Assembly: GCF_039523435.1 (NCBI RefSeq)
Contig: NZ_BAAAFH010000022.1
Span: 124,001-188,000, forward strand
Source: Wandonia haliotis
GTDB taxonomy: Bacteria; Bacteroidota; Bacteroidia; Flavobacteriales_D; Crocinitomicaceae
Reading direction: 5' to 3'
Length of the DNA: 64,000 bases
How positions within the stretch are numbered: the first letter of the stretch is position 1; each line of letters starts with the position of its first letter. The translations under genes were made by a program, and so were the position numbers. The notes under the pieces were generated by a model. That model was not told the origin of the DNA. It saw only the letters and a program-made list of their open reading frames with translations, and did no database searches. Positions 1 to 8,890 of this stretch are shown here, in pieces.

Positions 1-172
1 GACCACCTGCGTGAATCTGTGCTTTTACTACATACCATGAAGTACCGGTTTCTTCAGTCAGTTTTTCAGCTGCAGCTACTGCTTCAGCAGCATTATCCAC
101 AACAATTCCTTCCTGAATCCCTACTCCAAAGCTCTTCAGAATTGATTTTCCTTGATATTCGTGTAAATTCAT
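1..172 (-). CDS. sucC: Succinyl-CoA ligase (ADP-forming) beta subunit, N-terminal part only
   Basis: The first 57 codons of a gene that leaves the window on the left. Translation from the ATG at 170-172 begins MNLHEYQGKSILKSFGV and continues to VVKAQIHAGG. This is the characteristic start of the SucC ATP-grasp domain (the MNLHEYQ opening and the KAQ-HAGGRG segment). SucC and SucD convert succinyl-CoA and ADP/GDP to succinate, CoA and ATP/GTP in the citric acid cycle. The gene lies downstream of the biotin carboxylase on the same strand but has its own good promoter (193-224). Only the N-terminus is visible, so nothing can be said about the catalytic histidine-handling part or the downstream gene. 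Confidence 0.93.
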   Translation of the reverse strand, partial: MNLHEYQGKSILKSFGVGIQEGIVVDNAAEAVAAAEKLTEETGTSWYVVKAQIHAGG

Positions 173-192
173 TATTTTATTTTTTGACGTGC

Positions 193-224
193 TAAAAGTA
201 GCGGTAATATTGCTAAAATTCAAA
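193..224 (-). promoter_or_regulatory. Candidate Bacteroidota-type promoter of sucC
   Basis: On the minus strand a TTTG (221-224) is followed after 20 bases by TACTTTTA (193-200), one mismatch from the Bacteroidota -7 consensus TAnnTTTG. The predicted start near 186-188 would leave a leader of about 15 bases before the sucC ATG. The rest of the 104-base gap to the biotin carboxylase stop shows no clear terminator. Confidence 0.5.
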
Positions 225-275
225 GAAAAGCGCTATCAATTTTCCACAAACTTTAAACACAATACTGAATTAATT

Positions 276-1736
276 TTAAATTAACTTTTCGGTTGCTGCT
301 TTACTATCTTCCTGCTTCTTTAACTGTTCCCAGATTTTATCTGCTGCTGCTGAAAGTGCATTTTCTTCCTCTTTCTGAGCCTCTTCCAAAACGGATGGAT
401 CCTGAAAATAAGTAGCAACAAAATTAGTATCAAAGTTTCCGCTTCTGAATGCAGGATGTTTCATTACATATTTACCGAAATTCAATGTCGTTGTTACTCC
501 ACTGATCTGGAAGTCTTCTATGGCTTCAATCATTTTCTCAATAGCAATGCCTCTCGTTTCCCCCCAGACACAAAGTTTACCGATCATAGGATCATAATAA
601 ATAGGTATGTCCATTCCTTCTGCGAAACCATGGTCATAACGTATATTCTCTCCTACCGGTGGTCGGTAACGTCTCAGATGACCTATATTAGGCAGGAAGT
701 TATTAGCAGCATCTTCTGCATAAAGCCTAAGCTCAATGGAATGCCCGTTGATTTGTAACTCATCCTGACGCAGCGGCAATTCCTTTCCATCTGCCACACG
801 AATCTGCCACTCCACCAGATCTTGCCCGGTTATCATTTCTGTCACAGGGTGTTCAACCTGTAAACGCGTATTCATCTCCAGAAAATAAAATTCCATATTG
901 GCATCCAGAAGAAATTCAACAGTTCCGGCTCCTTCATAATTACATGCACGTGCAACATCACATGCTGCCTGTCCCATTTGCTGTCGTAATTCTTCAGTGA
1001 GTATGGAACTTGGTGCTTCCTCAACGACTTTTTGGTGTCTCCTCTGGATACTACACTCTCTTTCGAACAGATGTACAACATTCCCATGTTGATCTGCAAA
1101 AACCTGAATTTCGATGTGCCTTGGTGAAGTCACAAATTTTTCAATAAAAACAGCATCATCACCGAAAGAAGACCGGGCTTCGGATTGTGCAAGCGCCATT
1201 TTTTCGACAAACTCTTCAGAAGCATCTACCAGACGCATTCCTTTTCCACCACCTCCGGCTGAAGCTTTTATCAATACCGGGTACCCGATTCCATCTGCAA
1301 TTTTACGTCCTTCTTCGGGATCTGAAATAGCATATTCTGTACCTGGTACCAACGGGACATTATAATTCATAACCGTTGCTTTCGCTTCCAGCTTACTTCC
1401 CATCAAACGAATTGCTTCAGGTGAAGGTCCGATAAATTTCACTCCTATTTCAGTGACACGCTCAGCAAACTCTGCATTCTCGGATAAAAAGCCATATCCT
1501 GGATGAACTCCATCACAACCTGTTTCCCGGATTATTTCCAATAGTTTTTCCTGATTCAAATAACTTTCAGAAGAGGGAGCTGGTCCAACACAATATGCTT
1601 CATCTGCCTCAAAAACAAACGGTGCATCACTGTCCGCTTCGGAATAAACGGCTACCGACTGAATCTGGAGCCGTTTACATGTACGAATTATTCTTCTTGC
1701 TATCTCTCCTCTATTTGCTATCAGTATCTTCTTCAT
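276..1736 (-). CDS. Biotin carboxylase subunit of an acetyl-/propionyl-CoA carboxylase
   Basis: A 486-residue ATP-dependent biotin carboxylase, which carboxylates the biotin on a carrier protein. It has the classic order: N-terminal domain opening MKKILIANRGEIARRIIR, the ATP-grasp loop KASAGGGGKGMR (about 157-168), ERECSIQRRHQKV (about 226-238), the active-site segment EMNTRLQVEHPVTE (about 288-301) and the C-terminal carboxylase domain ending near 445. AccC is usually about 450 residues. The extra 35-40 residues here are charged and helical, and no biotinyl (AMKM) domain is fused. The start lies inside the end of tamB (26-base overlap), so it is probably co-transcribed with tamB. The carrier and carboxyltransferase subunits are not in the window, so acetyl-CoA versus propionyl-CoA specificity cannot be decided. 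Confidence 0.9.
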   Translation of the reverse strand: MKKILIANRGEIARRIIRTCKRLQIQSVAVYSEADSDAPFVFEADEAYCVGPAPSSESYLNQEKLLEIIRETGCDGVHPGYGFLSENAEFAERVTEIGVKFIGPSPEAIRLMGSKLEAKATVMNYNVPLVPGTEYAISDPEEGRKIADGIGYPVLIKASAGGGGKGMRLVDASEEFVEKMALAQSEARSSFGDDAVFIEKFVTSPRHIEIQVFADQHGNVVHLFERECSIQRRHQKVVEEAPSSILTEELRQQMGQAACDVARACNYEGAGTVEFLLDANMEFYFLEMNTRLQVEHPVTEMITGQDLVEWQIRVADGKELPLRQDELQINGHSIELRLYAEDAANNFLPNIGHLRRYRPPVGENIRYDHGFAEGMDIPIYYDPMIGKLCVWGETRGIAIEKMIEAIEDFQISGVTTTLNFGKYVMKHPAFRSGNFDTNFVATYFQDPSVLEEAQKEEENALSAAADKIWEQLKKQEDSKAATEKLI

Positions 1737-4700
1737 CTTCCTGTTTTCCTTTTTCTTTATTAAGATATTCCGCCGGAATCGGCACTTCCTGGTTTTTCTT
1801 TTGTCCTAAAAACCTACGCTTATCAATCGGTCGGAAAATATCTAATCCGTACTGTATTAATTTAAAATCTTCAATATTACGGAATGATTCCTGGTAATGC
1901 AAACCAACCCCCTGGGTGAATAAACCAAGGTTTTTGTTCTGAATAACACTGTACTGATTGGATTCATTGAAAACGTTTACCCTGAATGTCCCCGATGTAT
2001 TCAGTTTGTATTCCAAATTCACATCCCCGATAAAGTTGTTGGCAGCTCCTTCCTCCTGCCCGGCACGTACCTGGTTCACACCAAAACTTCCTGAAATAAT
2101 TAACCGGTCATCCAGAAAACCTTTGGAAACTCCAAATTCATAGGTACTTTCCTGCGTAAACTGATCCGCATCCATCTTTACCCGCAATTTATAATCCTGC
2201 GAAACCTGATCCAGAATCGAGTTAATTTGATTCGATACAATCTCCAAAGCAGCATTATTAGCGGTCGTATTCTGCCCCTTGATCGGTTGGAATTTCCGGA
2301 ACAACAATAAAGAGAAAAACTGTCTGTTCAATTCATCTTCATCTCCTCTGATCCGGTTAATAGTGGCTTTTCCGTATTCCGGTGCCTTTGGTGCTGCAAT
2401 ATCAAAAGTAATCAGTGGTTTTTCAAGTGATTCTTTCAGGTCAAGGTAACAATAGATTTCATCTTTTACTCCGGTTCTCTCCACATCCATCATGTCATTA
2501 ACCACCTCTGAGATATTGGCATTAACCAAATAATAGGTTCGCAAATTCAAATTGGCATCATAAGGATCCCCTGTCCACTGAACTGTCCCCCCTTCTTCGA
2601 TAAAGAAATTTTTCTTAATCGGTCCCATCGCAAAGTTATACTCTCCGCTCTTCACCCTGTACGTCCCTTCTATGGAAAGCTCATTATACTCATCCAGACG
2701 AATACTCATGGGACCTGAACCTGTTGCTGTTATCTCATCTCCCAGATTTTCATTGAAAATAATTTTCACCTGTGCATTATCCTGTACATCAAAGTTCAAG
2801 TCCAGCGATACTCCTGTAAAATCAATCTGGTCTTTGATGTCCATGTCCAAAGAGTCTCCTTTCTTTACAAAAGTTATAAAACCGTCTTCCTGTATATCTC
2901 CCCGTCCATACATAGGGAAGTTAATCCATGTTCCACGTTCAGTTCTCGCGTTTACTGCAACTTCCAAATTATTCAGGTAACCAAAAATGTTCGCTGTCCC
3001 CGTAACATAAGCCTTTCCGTAATAAGGCTCCCCTTCTTTGTAAGCTGTATTCAATACCATGAACTTCTTAAGAGGCACTTCTTTCCAGGGTTCAAACGGA
3101 TCTCTTTTCAATCCGTCTGTCTCCAGATTTATCGATACATCGAAGTTCCAGTCTTTAAAATTCTCATGAAAAATAGATCCGGTAAGACTTCCGGTATTCC
3201 CTTCTTCATCTGTAAGGGGAAGAGCAGGCATAAGAAAACCATATTCATCTGCCAGGACATCTCCCTGTACCTGGTAATCTGTTCCTAATAATCCTATTTT
3301 AGCTCCGGCACCTTTCAGTTTTACTCTTCCATCCAATTCCGGTTCCTCTATTGTTCCTTTTACGGCCAGTCTACCTGTTAATTTTCCCCGGATATTATCG
3401 ACAACTTTCGGATCGAAGAATGCATTTACAAACGAAATATCCGTTTCATTGAAAACAAGATCTGCCCGTAAACTACTGTCTTTTCTGGCAATATAATACT
3501 CTCCATCAAAACCGACGGATTGCAAATCTTTATAAAACAGTGTCCCGGAAAGATCAAATCGTTTTTGTTCATTATCGTAATTAGAATTCAGGTTGATATC
3601 TCCCACCTCGTTGTTGTCCAGAACCAGATCATCAATTCCCAGTTCTCCGAAAACTCCAACAGTATTGAAGACATCATTAACATACCCCCTACCATTGAGT
3701 AACCCCTCCATGTTTATCTTTCCTTCAAAAAGAGCATTGATATCCGATAGCTGAAAATCATTTATGAAAAAGTCGAGTTTGTCTTCAGGATTATCAGAAA
3801 TACAACCACCAAATGAAACATATTGAAAGTCATGTTCCAACGTTAGATTATCTACAATAATATTATACGGTGCATAATGGATATAGGCAGAATCTTCGAA
3901 TCGCCACAATTGATTCTTCATATAAAATTCACCCGATTCAATTAAAACAATGATATCATCCGGACTTGGGAGAGTTGTTTCCCATTGAATATTACCGTGT
4001 TTTGTAGAGGTTGTATCCCCCCAGTACAAATCCGAATCTAATCGGTTGTTGGTTCCATTGGTTTCAAAATCAATATGTGTGAAGCTCAAACTATCGTTAA
4101 ACTTATACTCTGCAATATCATACTTGGCATAAATCATCCCTTCCTTTACGTCATGAATCAGTGTGACATCCTTCACTTCCATCTCGTTGTAAGAGATCCT
4201 GTCTGCAAAGAAATTCAGATCAAAATAGTTCTCTGCTCCGTTATACTTCCCACTAATAAACGTATTTTCGGACAGTGAAAAGCCCGGAGTCAGAACATCG
4301 AAAATAGGTCTCGCTTCTTTGATCATAATCTGATAACCAAAATTATTCTCTACTTTCCTTACCTGTTCTTTTTTCTGTAAATTCAGGAATGAAGGAAAAA
4401 TAGTTGCAAACTGGTTTCTAAATGATTGGAGAAAATCGGAGAACTGCAATTTACCAATTACCAGGGCGTCCAGAACAGAAGAATTTATTTGCAAGGTATC
4501 TGACCCCGGAGTCCTTTTCGTATTTATCACAAAGTCATCTATCTCGAATGACTTTCCTCCCTGTTTAAAGTTTACTTCCCGCAACGAGACATTTCCTTCA
4601 AAATCATCTAATCCGAAACCAATAATATCTACATCAAGGACTGCTGAAAAGGAAGAACTGTCTTTTGCAACAAGGTTTAAGTGGTCCAGTTCAGCTTTAG

Positions 4701-6327
4701 CAACTGTTACTTCAAAGTCCATGTGTTGGTGTTTTCCGAATTCAATGGCTCCATCATACGTCAGTACAAGGTTCTCATCCTGAACTTCGACCACACCATC
4801 AAATTTATTGTCTTTTAAAGAGCCCTCCTTTACCTCTACCCCTGAATATGCATAATCTAAAAACTCAAATTTTCTAATCTTTCCCTGAATATCTGATAAT
4901 TCAAACGTTTTATCCGAAAGCCCCTTTCCACTAAGGAAAAAATCACCTTCCAGTCTTCCAAAATCTTTCCTTCCTATAAATTTCCCCAAATCAAAAGAGA
5001 CAATCCGCAAATCATACTCGCTGTATTCAGAATGATTGAAATAATACAGTTCTTCATCTTCATTATACGTAAACTGAATTCCGTACGGTAATTGTATTAC
5101 CCCAACGTCTGCTCTTCCTTCATCCAACGAGACAGTAAAATCCTGAAGGGCTCCAAATAACCGAACATCTTCCAATTCAACTTTTCCCAGACTTTTCAAC
5201 TGATCTGTCAGCGATATATACCTTGGTTCTCCGTCTTTATCCGGTAATCTAAATGCCCGCATATCTGCTGTTGAGGTTCGGAAATACTCAATTTCTTCAT
5301 CAAATATTTCGTGTTCCAGACTTCTGAAGTCCGGTAATTTGACATCTCCACGCAAAATAGTCTCCTGCCCGGTCTCCAGATTCAGATGATCTATATTCAG
5401 GTTTTTGATTTTTTTCGTCACATCAGCTGAAATATATACCTCCTGATCCATTCCCCAAAGAGCAGGGGCAAAAAAAGCAACATCTTTCATCGACACAACT
5501 GCTCCTTCTAGTTTTGCGTTAAAATCTACGCTATCTACAAAGTTTTTAAAATTAGAGAATGATCCTGTTCGAAGTGTAAAATAGGGTAATTTCGCCCTTG
5601 TTTCTCGTGTTTGAATCATTAACTCTCCAATATGCAAACTATCCGGAGACACATCTGCATATCCTGAAAAGTCAGTCAACTCAAATCCAGATGAAGACCG
5701 AACCGCAAGGTGCACAATCTCTCCTATGAAATGCCCGTCCGGATTAGAAAAGTTACGCACATGTAAATTAATATCTCTGAAATCCATGTGGCTGTAATCC
5801 ATTCCTTTTTCAAGGTAAGGTTTATAGGGCAAGTCATAAACAAAATGTATGTTTTTCAAAAACAGGTCTCCGACATTTAGCAACAGCGGATTCTTTTTCT
5901 CTTTTTTCGGTTTATCCGACTTAAAAAAGTCAACCAGGTACTGGTAATTAAATTTCTCATTTTCTCCGTACCGGATCAGCTTGACAATACCATCTGTCAG
6001 GACTACACTCTCAACATTAATTTCTTTGAATGAATAGTCTAACCGACCTAGATCAACACGAATCGAACGAATATCCGCCAGTGTATCTCCTTTTGAATCT
6101 TCTGCATACACTCCATCCAGATAAACCCTGTCGTACCAAACAATATCTATTTTATCGATACGTAATTCTTTCCCGGTCTTACCGGAGAGGTAAGCCGTCA
6201 CTTTCTGCCCCAGGTAAGTCTGGAAAGAAGGAAAGCGAATTGCGAACATAAATAGTATAATGAAAATTAGTAGCCATTCGGAAACTATTCCCAAAAAGCG
6301 TCCTGTTATTTTCATTAATTTTGTCAT
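1711..6327 (-). CDS. tamB: TamB/DUF490-family translocation and assembly protein
   Basis: About 1,538 residues. It has an N-terminal signal anchor (WLLIFIILFMFAIRF, about 18-32), then a very long beta-rich body with AsmA/TamB-like repeats, and a C-terminal TamB (DUF490) domain from about residue 1050, with typical segments such as GSGPMSIRLDEYNELSIEG and LDQVSQDYKLRVKM near the end. TamB spans the periplasm as a beta-taco and works with an Omp85-family protein (TamA, or BamA/TamL in Bacteroidota) in outer-membrane protein insertion or lipid transport. Candidate starts are GTG 6330, ATG 6327 and ATG 6315. ATG 6315 gives the better leader length from the predicted promoter, and ATG 6327 would be almost leaderless. 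The 3' end overlaps the biotin carboxylase start by 26 bases. Confidence 0.88.
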   Translation of the reverse strand: MTKLMKITGRFLGIVSEWLLIFIILFMFAIRFPSFQTYLGQKVTAYLSGKTGKELRIDKIDIVWYDRVYLDGVYAEDSKGDTLADIRSIRVDLGRLDYSFKEINVESVVLTDGIVKLIRYGENEKFNYQYLVDFFKSDKPKKEKKNPLLLNVGDLFLKNIHFVYDLPYKPYLEKGMDYSHMDFRDINLHVRNFSNPDGHFIGEIVHLAVRSSSGFELTDFSGYADVSPDSLHIGELMIQTRETRAKLPYFTLRTGSFSNFKNFVDSVDFNAKLEGAVVSMKDVAFFAPALWGMDQEVYISADVTKKIKNLNIDHLNLETGQETILRGDVKLPDFRSLEHEIFDEEIEYFRTSTADMRAFRLPDKDGEPRYISLTDQLKSLGKVELEDVRLFGALQDFTVSLDEGRADVGVIQLPYGIQFTYNEDEELYYFNHSEYSEYDLRIVSFDLGKFIGRKDFGRLEGDFFLSGKGLSDKTFELSDIQGKIRKFEFLDYAYSGVEVKEGSLKDNKFDGVVEVQDENLVLTYDGAIEFGKHQHMDFEVTVAKAELDHLNLVAKDSSSFSAVLDVDIIGFGLDDFEGNVSLREVNFKQGGKSFEIDDFVINTKRTPGSDTLQINSSVLDALVIGKLQFSDFLQSFRNQFATIFPSFLNLQKKEQVRKVENNFGYQIMIKEARPIFDVLTPGFSLSENTFISGKYNGAENYFDLNFFADRISYNEMEVKDVTLIHDVKEGMIYAKYDIAEYKFNDSLSFTHIDFETNGTNNRLDSDLYWGDTTSTKHGNIQWETTLPSPDDIIVLIESGEFYMKNQLWRFEDSAYIHYAPYNIIVDNLTLEHDFQYVSFGGCISDNPEDKLDFFINDFQLSDINALFEGKINMEGLLNGRGYVNDVFNTVGVFGELGIDDLVLDNNEVGDINLNSNYDNEQKRFDLSGTLFYKDLQSVGFDGEYYIARKDSSLRADLVFNETDISFVNAFFDPKVVDNIRGKLTGRLAVKGTIEEPELDGRVKLKGAGAKIGLLGTDYQVQGDVLADEYGFLMPALPLTDEEGNTGSLTGSIFHENFKDWNFDVSINLETDGLKRDPFEPWKEVPLKKFMVLNTAYKEGEPYYGKAYVTGTANIFGYLNNLEVAVNARTERGTWINFPMYGRGDIQEDGFITFVKKGDSLDMDIKDQIDFTGVSLDLNFDVQDNAQVKIIFNENLGDEITATGSGPMSIRLDEYNELSIEGTYRVKSGEYNFAMGPIKKNFFIEEGGTVQWTGDPYDANLNLRTYYLVNANISEVVNDMMDVERTGVKDEIYCYLDLKESLEKPLITFDIAAPKAPEYGKATINRIRGDEDELNRQFFSLLLFRKFQPIKGQNTTANNAALEIVSNQINSILDQVSQDYKLRVKMDADQFTQESTYEFGVSKGFLDDRLIISGSFGVNQVRAGQEEGAANNFIGDVNLEYKLNTSGTFRVNVFNESNQYSVIQNKNLGLFTQGVGLHYQESFRNIEDFKLIQYGLDIFRPIDKRRFLGQKKNQEVPIPAEYLNKEKGKQEDEEDTDSK

Positions 6328-6342
6328 CACACACCAAAGTTA
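6316..6342. promoter_or_regulatory. Compact divergent promoter between tamB and tsaD
   Basis: Two perfect TAnnTTTG boxes face apart within 27 bases. On the plus strand TAATTTTG lies at 6316-6323 (predicted start about 6328, for tsaD). On the minus strand TAACTTTG lies at 6335-6342 (predicted start about 6329-6331, for tamB). The predicted transcription starts nearly coincide, so initiation in the two directions should compete. No good -33 TTG was found for either box. The arrangement supports the tsaD start at 6351 and a tamB start at 6327 or 6315. Confidence 0.55.
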
Positions 6343-6350
6343 ATCAAAAG

Positions 6351-7370
6351 TTGAGCGAAAAAAGTGTAATTATTCTGGCAATTGAATCATCTTGTGATGA
6401 TACCTCTGCTGCTATAATCAAAAATAAGACCATTTTATCAAATATCGTAGCCGGACAATCAGTTCATGAACAATATGGAGGAGTCGTTCCCGAATTAGCC
6501 TCCCGCGCTCATCAACAGAACATTGTCCCGGTAGTTGATACGGCTTTAAAAAAGGCGGGGATTTCTCCGGACGAAATTAATGCAATTGCCTTTACCAGAG
6601 GACCGGGACTTCTGGGGTCGTTACTTGTCGGAACTTCTTTTGCCAAGTCGATGGCTTTAGGATTGCAAATTCCACTGGTTGAAGTAAATCACATGCATGG
6701 GCATGTTCTGGCTCATTTTATTGAAGACGGGACTCCTTCTCCTGCATTTCCTTTTTTATGTTTGACAGTATCGGGAGGACATACACAGATTGTTCACGTA
6801 ACTTCTCCAACTGAGATGAAGATCATTGGTGAAACGATTGATGATGCGGCAGGAGAAGCCTTTGACAAAACAGCAAAGATTCTCAACTTACCCTATCCGG
6901 GTGGTCCGTTGATTGACAAATATGCGCAAATGGGAAACCCCAAAGCATTCACGTTTTCCAAACCACGCATTGATGGTTATAATTTTAGTTTCAGCGGTTT
7001 AAAAACAAGCATTCTATATACGATTCAAAAGCTGGAAAAGGAACACCCGAATATCCGAAAAGAAGCTCTCTATGATATTTGTGCTTCCGTTCAGCATACA
7101 ATTGTCGAAATTCTATTTGATAAACTTACGAAAGCTGCTACGGAGCTTGGTATAAAAGAAGTAGCTATTGCCGGAGGTGTTTCGGCTAATAGTTTACTAA
7201 GGAGTGAGTTGGAGCGTATAGGTAAAACGAAAGGGTGGAACACCTATATCCCTAGATTTGAATACTGTACAGACAATGCCGCCATGATTGGAATTGCCGG
7301 GTATTATGAGTACCTTCAGGGACGCTTTGCAGATCAATCAGTAGCCCCGCTTGCAAGACTGGCTTTTTGA
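6351..7370 (+). CDS. tsaD: tRNA N6-adenosine threonylcarbamoyltransferase TsaD
   Basis: TsaD of the Kae1/Qri7 family. It transfers threonylcarbamoyl from TC-AMP to A37 of ANN-decoding tRNAs, with TsaB and TsaE. The protein begins MSEKSVIILAIESSCDDTSA, matching the family N-terminus. It carries the metal motif MHGHVLAHF (about 112-120), LTVSGGHTQIV (about 138-148) and the C-terminal AIAGGVSANSLLR and CTDNAAMIG motifs. Length is about 339 residues, which is usual. I prefer the TTG at 6351 to the upstream TTG at 6321, because the latter would put the -7 box across the start codon and add ten residues absent from the family. It is followed after 4 bases by the cation transporter. Confidence 0.95.
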   Translation: MSEKSVIILAIESSCDDTSAAIIKNKTILSNIVAGQSVHEQYGGVVPELASRAHQQNIVPVVDTALKKAGISPDEINAIAFTRGPGLLGSLLVGTSFAKSMALGLQIPLVEVNHMHGHVLAHFIEDGTPSPAFPFLCLTVSGGHTQIVHVTSPTEMKIIGETIDDAAGEAFDKTAKILNLPYPGGPLIDKYAQMGNPKAFTFSKPRIDGYNFSFSGLKTSILYTIQKLEKEHPNIRKEALYDICASVQHTIVEILFDKLTKAATELGIKEVAIAGGVSANSLLRSELERIGKTKGWNTYIPRFEYCTDNAAMIGIAGYYEYLQGRFADQSVAPLARLAF

Positions 7371-7374
7371 TTAC

Positions 7375-8388
7375 ATGAAAGAAACGACTATAAATAATGA
7401 CTCGCGCTCAAATTTCCGCTTTCAGATTTTCATACTGATAGTCGGTATTTCATTATTGATTATTAAGACAATCGCGTGGTGGATCACGGATTCCGTTGCT
7501 ATTTTTTCGGATGCTTTGGAGAGTATTGTGAATGTAATTGCTGCAATCATTACACTATATACACTTTACCTGACATCTCTTCCCCGTGATGCTAATCATC
7601 CCTATGGACATGGAAAGGCCGAATTTATTTCATCAGCTATCGAAGGAACGCTTATTTCCATTGCTGCATTACTGATTGGAGGGAAAGCTATTTACAATCT
7701 CTTTGAACCAACAGAAATACAGCATATTGATACGGGTTTAGCCTTAATTGTTTTATCAGGGCTGGTAAATTTCATCGCTGGTTACATGAGCATTAAAAAA
7801 GGAGAAAAAACACGATCTATAGCATTAATTGCAGGTGGAAAACACCTCATCGTTGACACTTACTCTACCATTGGGATCGTAGGTGCTTTAATTACTGTCC
7901 GGTTACTGGGATGGCTTTGGATTGACCCGGTTATTTCTTTGGTTATTGCCTTTGTTATTGGCCGAACCGGATATACAATCATTCGAAAATCACTGGCAGG
8001 GATGATGGATGAAGCAGACGGTGAACTGCTACAGGAAGTTGTTGATCATATTTGCTCTAATCGTAAGACCGACTGGATTGACATCCATAATCTTCGCATT
8101 ATAAAATATGGCTCGGTACTTCATGTCGATTGCCATCTTACCGTTCCTTATTATTACGATGTGGAGAAAGGGCATGACCTTGTTGACGAACTCGAAGGTA
8201 GTACCCGGACAAAATTTGGCGAATCGGTAGAGCTTTTTGTTCATGTCGATCCCTGCAAAGCACATTCATGTCCGCTTTGTGCGATAGAAGACTGCCCCGT
8301 GCGACAAGCTCCGTTTGTCAAAAGAATCAACTGGAACGTAGAAAATATTTCTAAGAATAAACAACATACACTGGAAAGCACACAATGA
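7375..8388 (+). CDS. Cation diffusion facilitator family metal transporter
   Basis: A 337-residue inner-membrane CDF exporter that probably exchanges divalent cations (Fe, Zn or Mn) for protons. Six hydrophobic helices occupy roughly residues 10-215, followed by a cytoplasmic C-terminal domain. The helix-2 motif reads FSDALESIVN, with one Asp of the DxxxD pair of FieF-type proteins replaced, and the loop motif HPYGHGKAE is intact. The C-terminus carries a short Cys/His cluster (HVDPCKAHSCPLCAIEDC) that could bind metal. The ATG at 7375 lies just after the tsaD stop. The gene ends with an ATGA overlap into the phosphoesterase. The exact metal cannot be read from sequence. Confidence 0.88.
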   Translation: MKETTINNDSRSNFRFQIFILIVGISLLIIKTIAWWITDSVAIFSDALESIVNVIAAIITLYTLYLTSLPRDANHPYGHGKAEFISSAIEGTLISIAALLIGGKAIYNLFEPTEIQHIDTGLALIVLSGLVNFIAGYMSIKKGEKTRSIALIAGGKHLIVDTYSTIGIVGALITVRLLGWLWIDPVISLVIAFVIGRTGYTIIRKSLAGMMDEADGELLQEVVDHICSNRKTDWIDIHNLRIIKYGSVLHVDCHLTVPYYYDVEKGHDLVDELEGSTRTKFGESVELFVHVDPCKAHSCPLCAIEDCPVRQAPFVKRINWNVENISKNKQHTLESTQ

Positions 8389-8882
8389 AACGAATCGGTG
8401 TTTTATCGGATACGCATAGTTACCTTGATCCCAAAATCTTTGCACACTTCAAGGATGTTGATGAAATCTGGCATGCAGGTGATATTGGGGACATCAAAGT
8501 ATTAGATGAGTTAAGAGCCTTTAAACCGACACGCGCTGTATTTGGAAATATCGACAATCATGTTATCCGGTCGGAAGCTCCGGAATTTTCAATTTTCAAT
8601 TGTGAGAATAAAAAAATCATGATTACTCATATCGCCGGAAAACCCGGTAAGTATTCAAAACCTCTTTACGAAAAACTACAAACAGAACATCCTGACGTGG
8701 TCGTTTGTGGTCATTCACATATTCTCCTCGTTCAATATGACAACTATTCTAATCTTTTGTGGATAAATCCGGGAGCTTGCGGAATAAAAGGATTTCATTC
8801 TGCCCGAACCTTAATCCGATTTACTATTGATGGTGATAAAATAGAGAATTTTGAAGTGATTGAGTTGGGAAAGCGGATCTAA
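8385..8882 (+). CDS. YfcE/MJ0936-type metallophosphoesterase
   Basis: A 165-residue calcineurin-like phosphodiesterase with all family metal motifs: SDTHSYLD near the start, HAGDIGD (about 31-37), GNID (about 55-58), THIAGKPG and GHSHILL (about 110-116), then NPGACG. The small single-domain form matches YfcE, which hydrolyses phosphodiesters in the cytoplasm; the physiological substrate is unknown. It overlaps the CDF stop by 4 bases (ATGA), so translational coupling is likely. It is the last gene of the tsaD unit and converges, with an 8-base gap, on the B12 locus. Confidence 0.88.
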   Translation: MKRIGVLSDTHSYLDPKIFAHFKDVDEIWHAGDIGDIKVLDELRAFKPTRAVFGNIDNHVIRSEAPEFSIFNCENKKIMITHIAGKPGKYSKPLYEKLQTEHPDVVVCGHSHILLVQYDNYSNLLWINPGACGIKGFHSARTLIRFTIDGDKIENFEVIELGKRI

Positions 8883-8890
8883 AACAGCTC

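Noticed and set aside
6321..6350. Longer tsaD reading frame beginning with TTG at 6321
   Set aside because: It would place the perfect -7 box (6316-6323) across the start codon and add ten residues not found at the family N-terminus.
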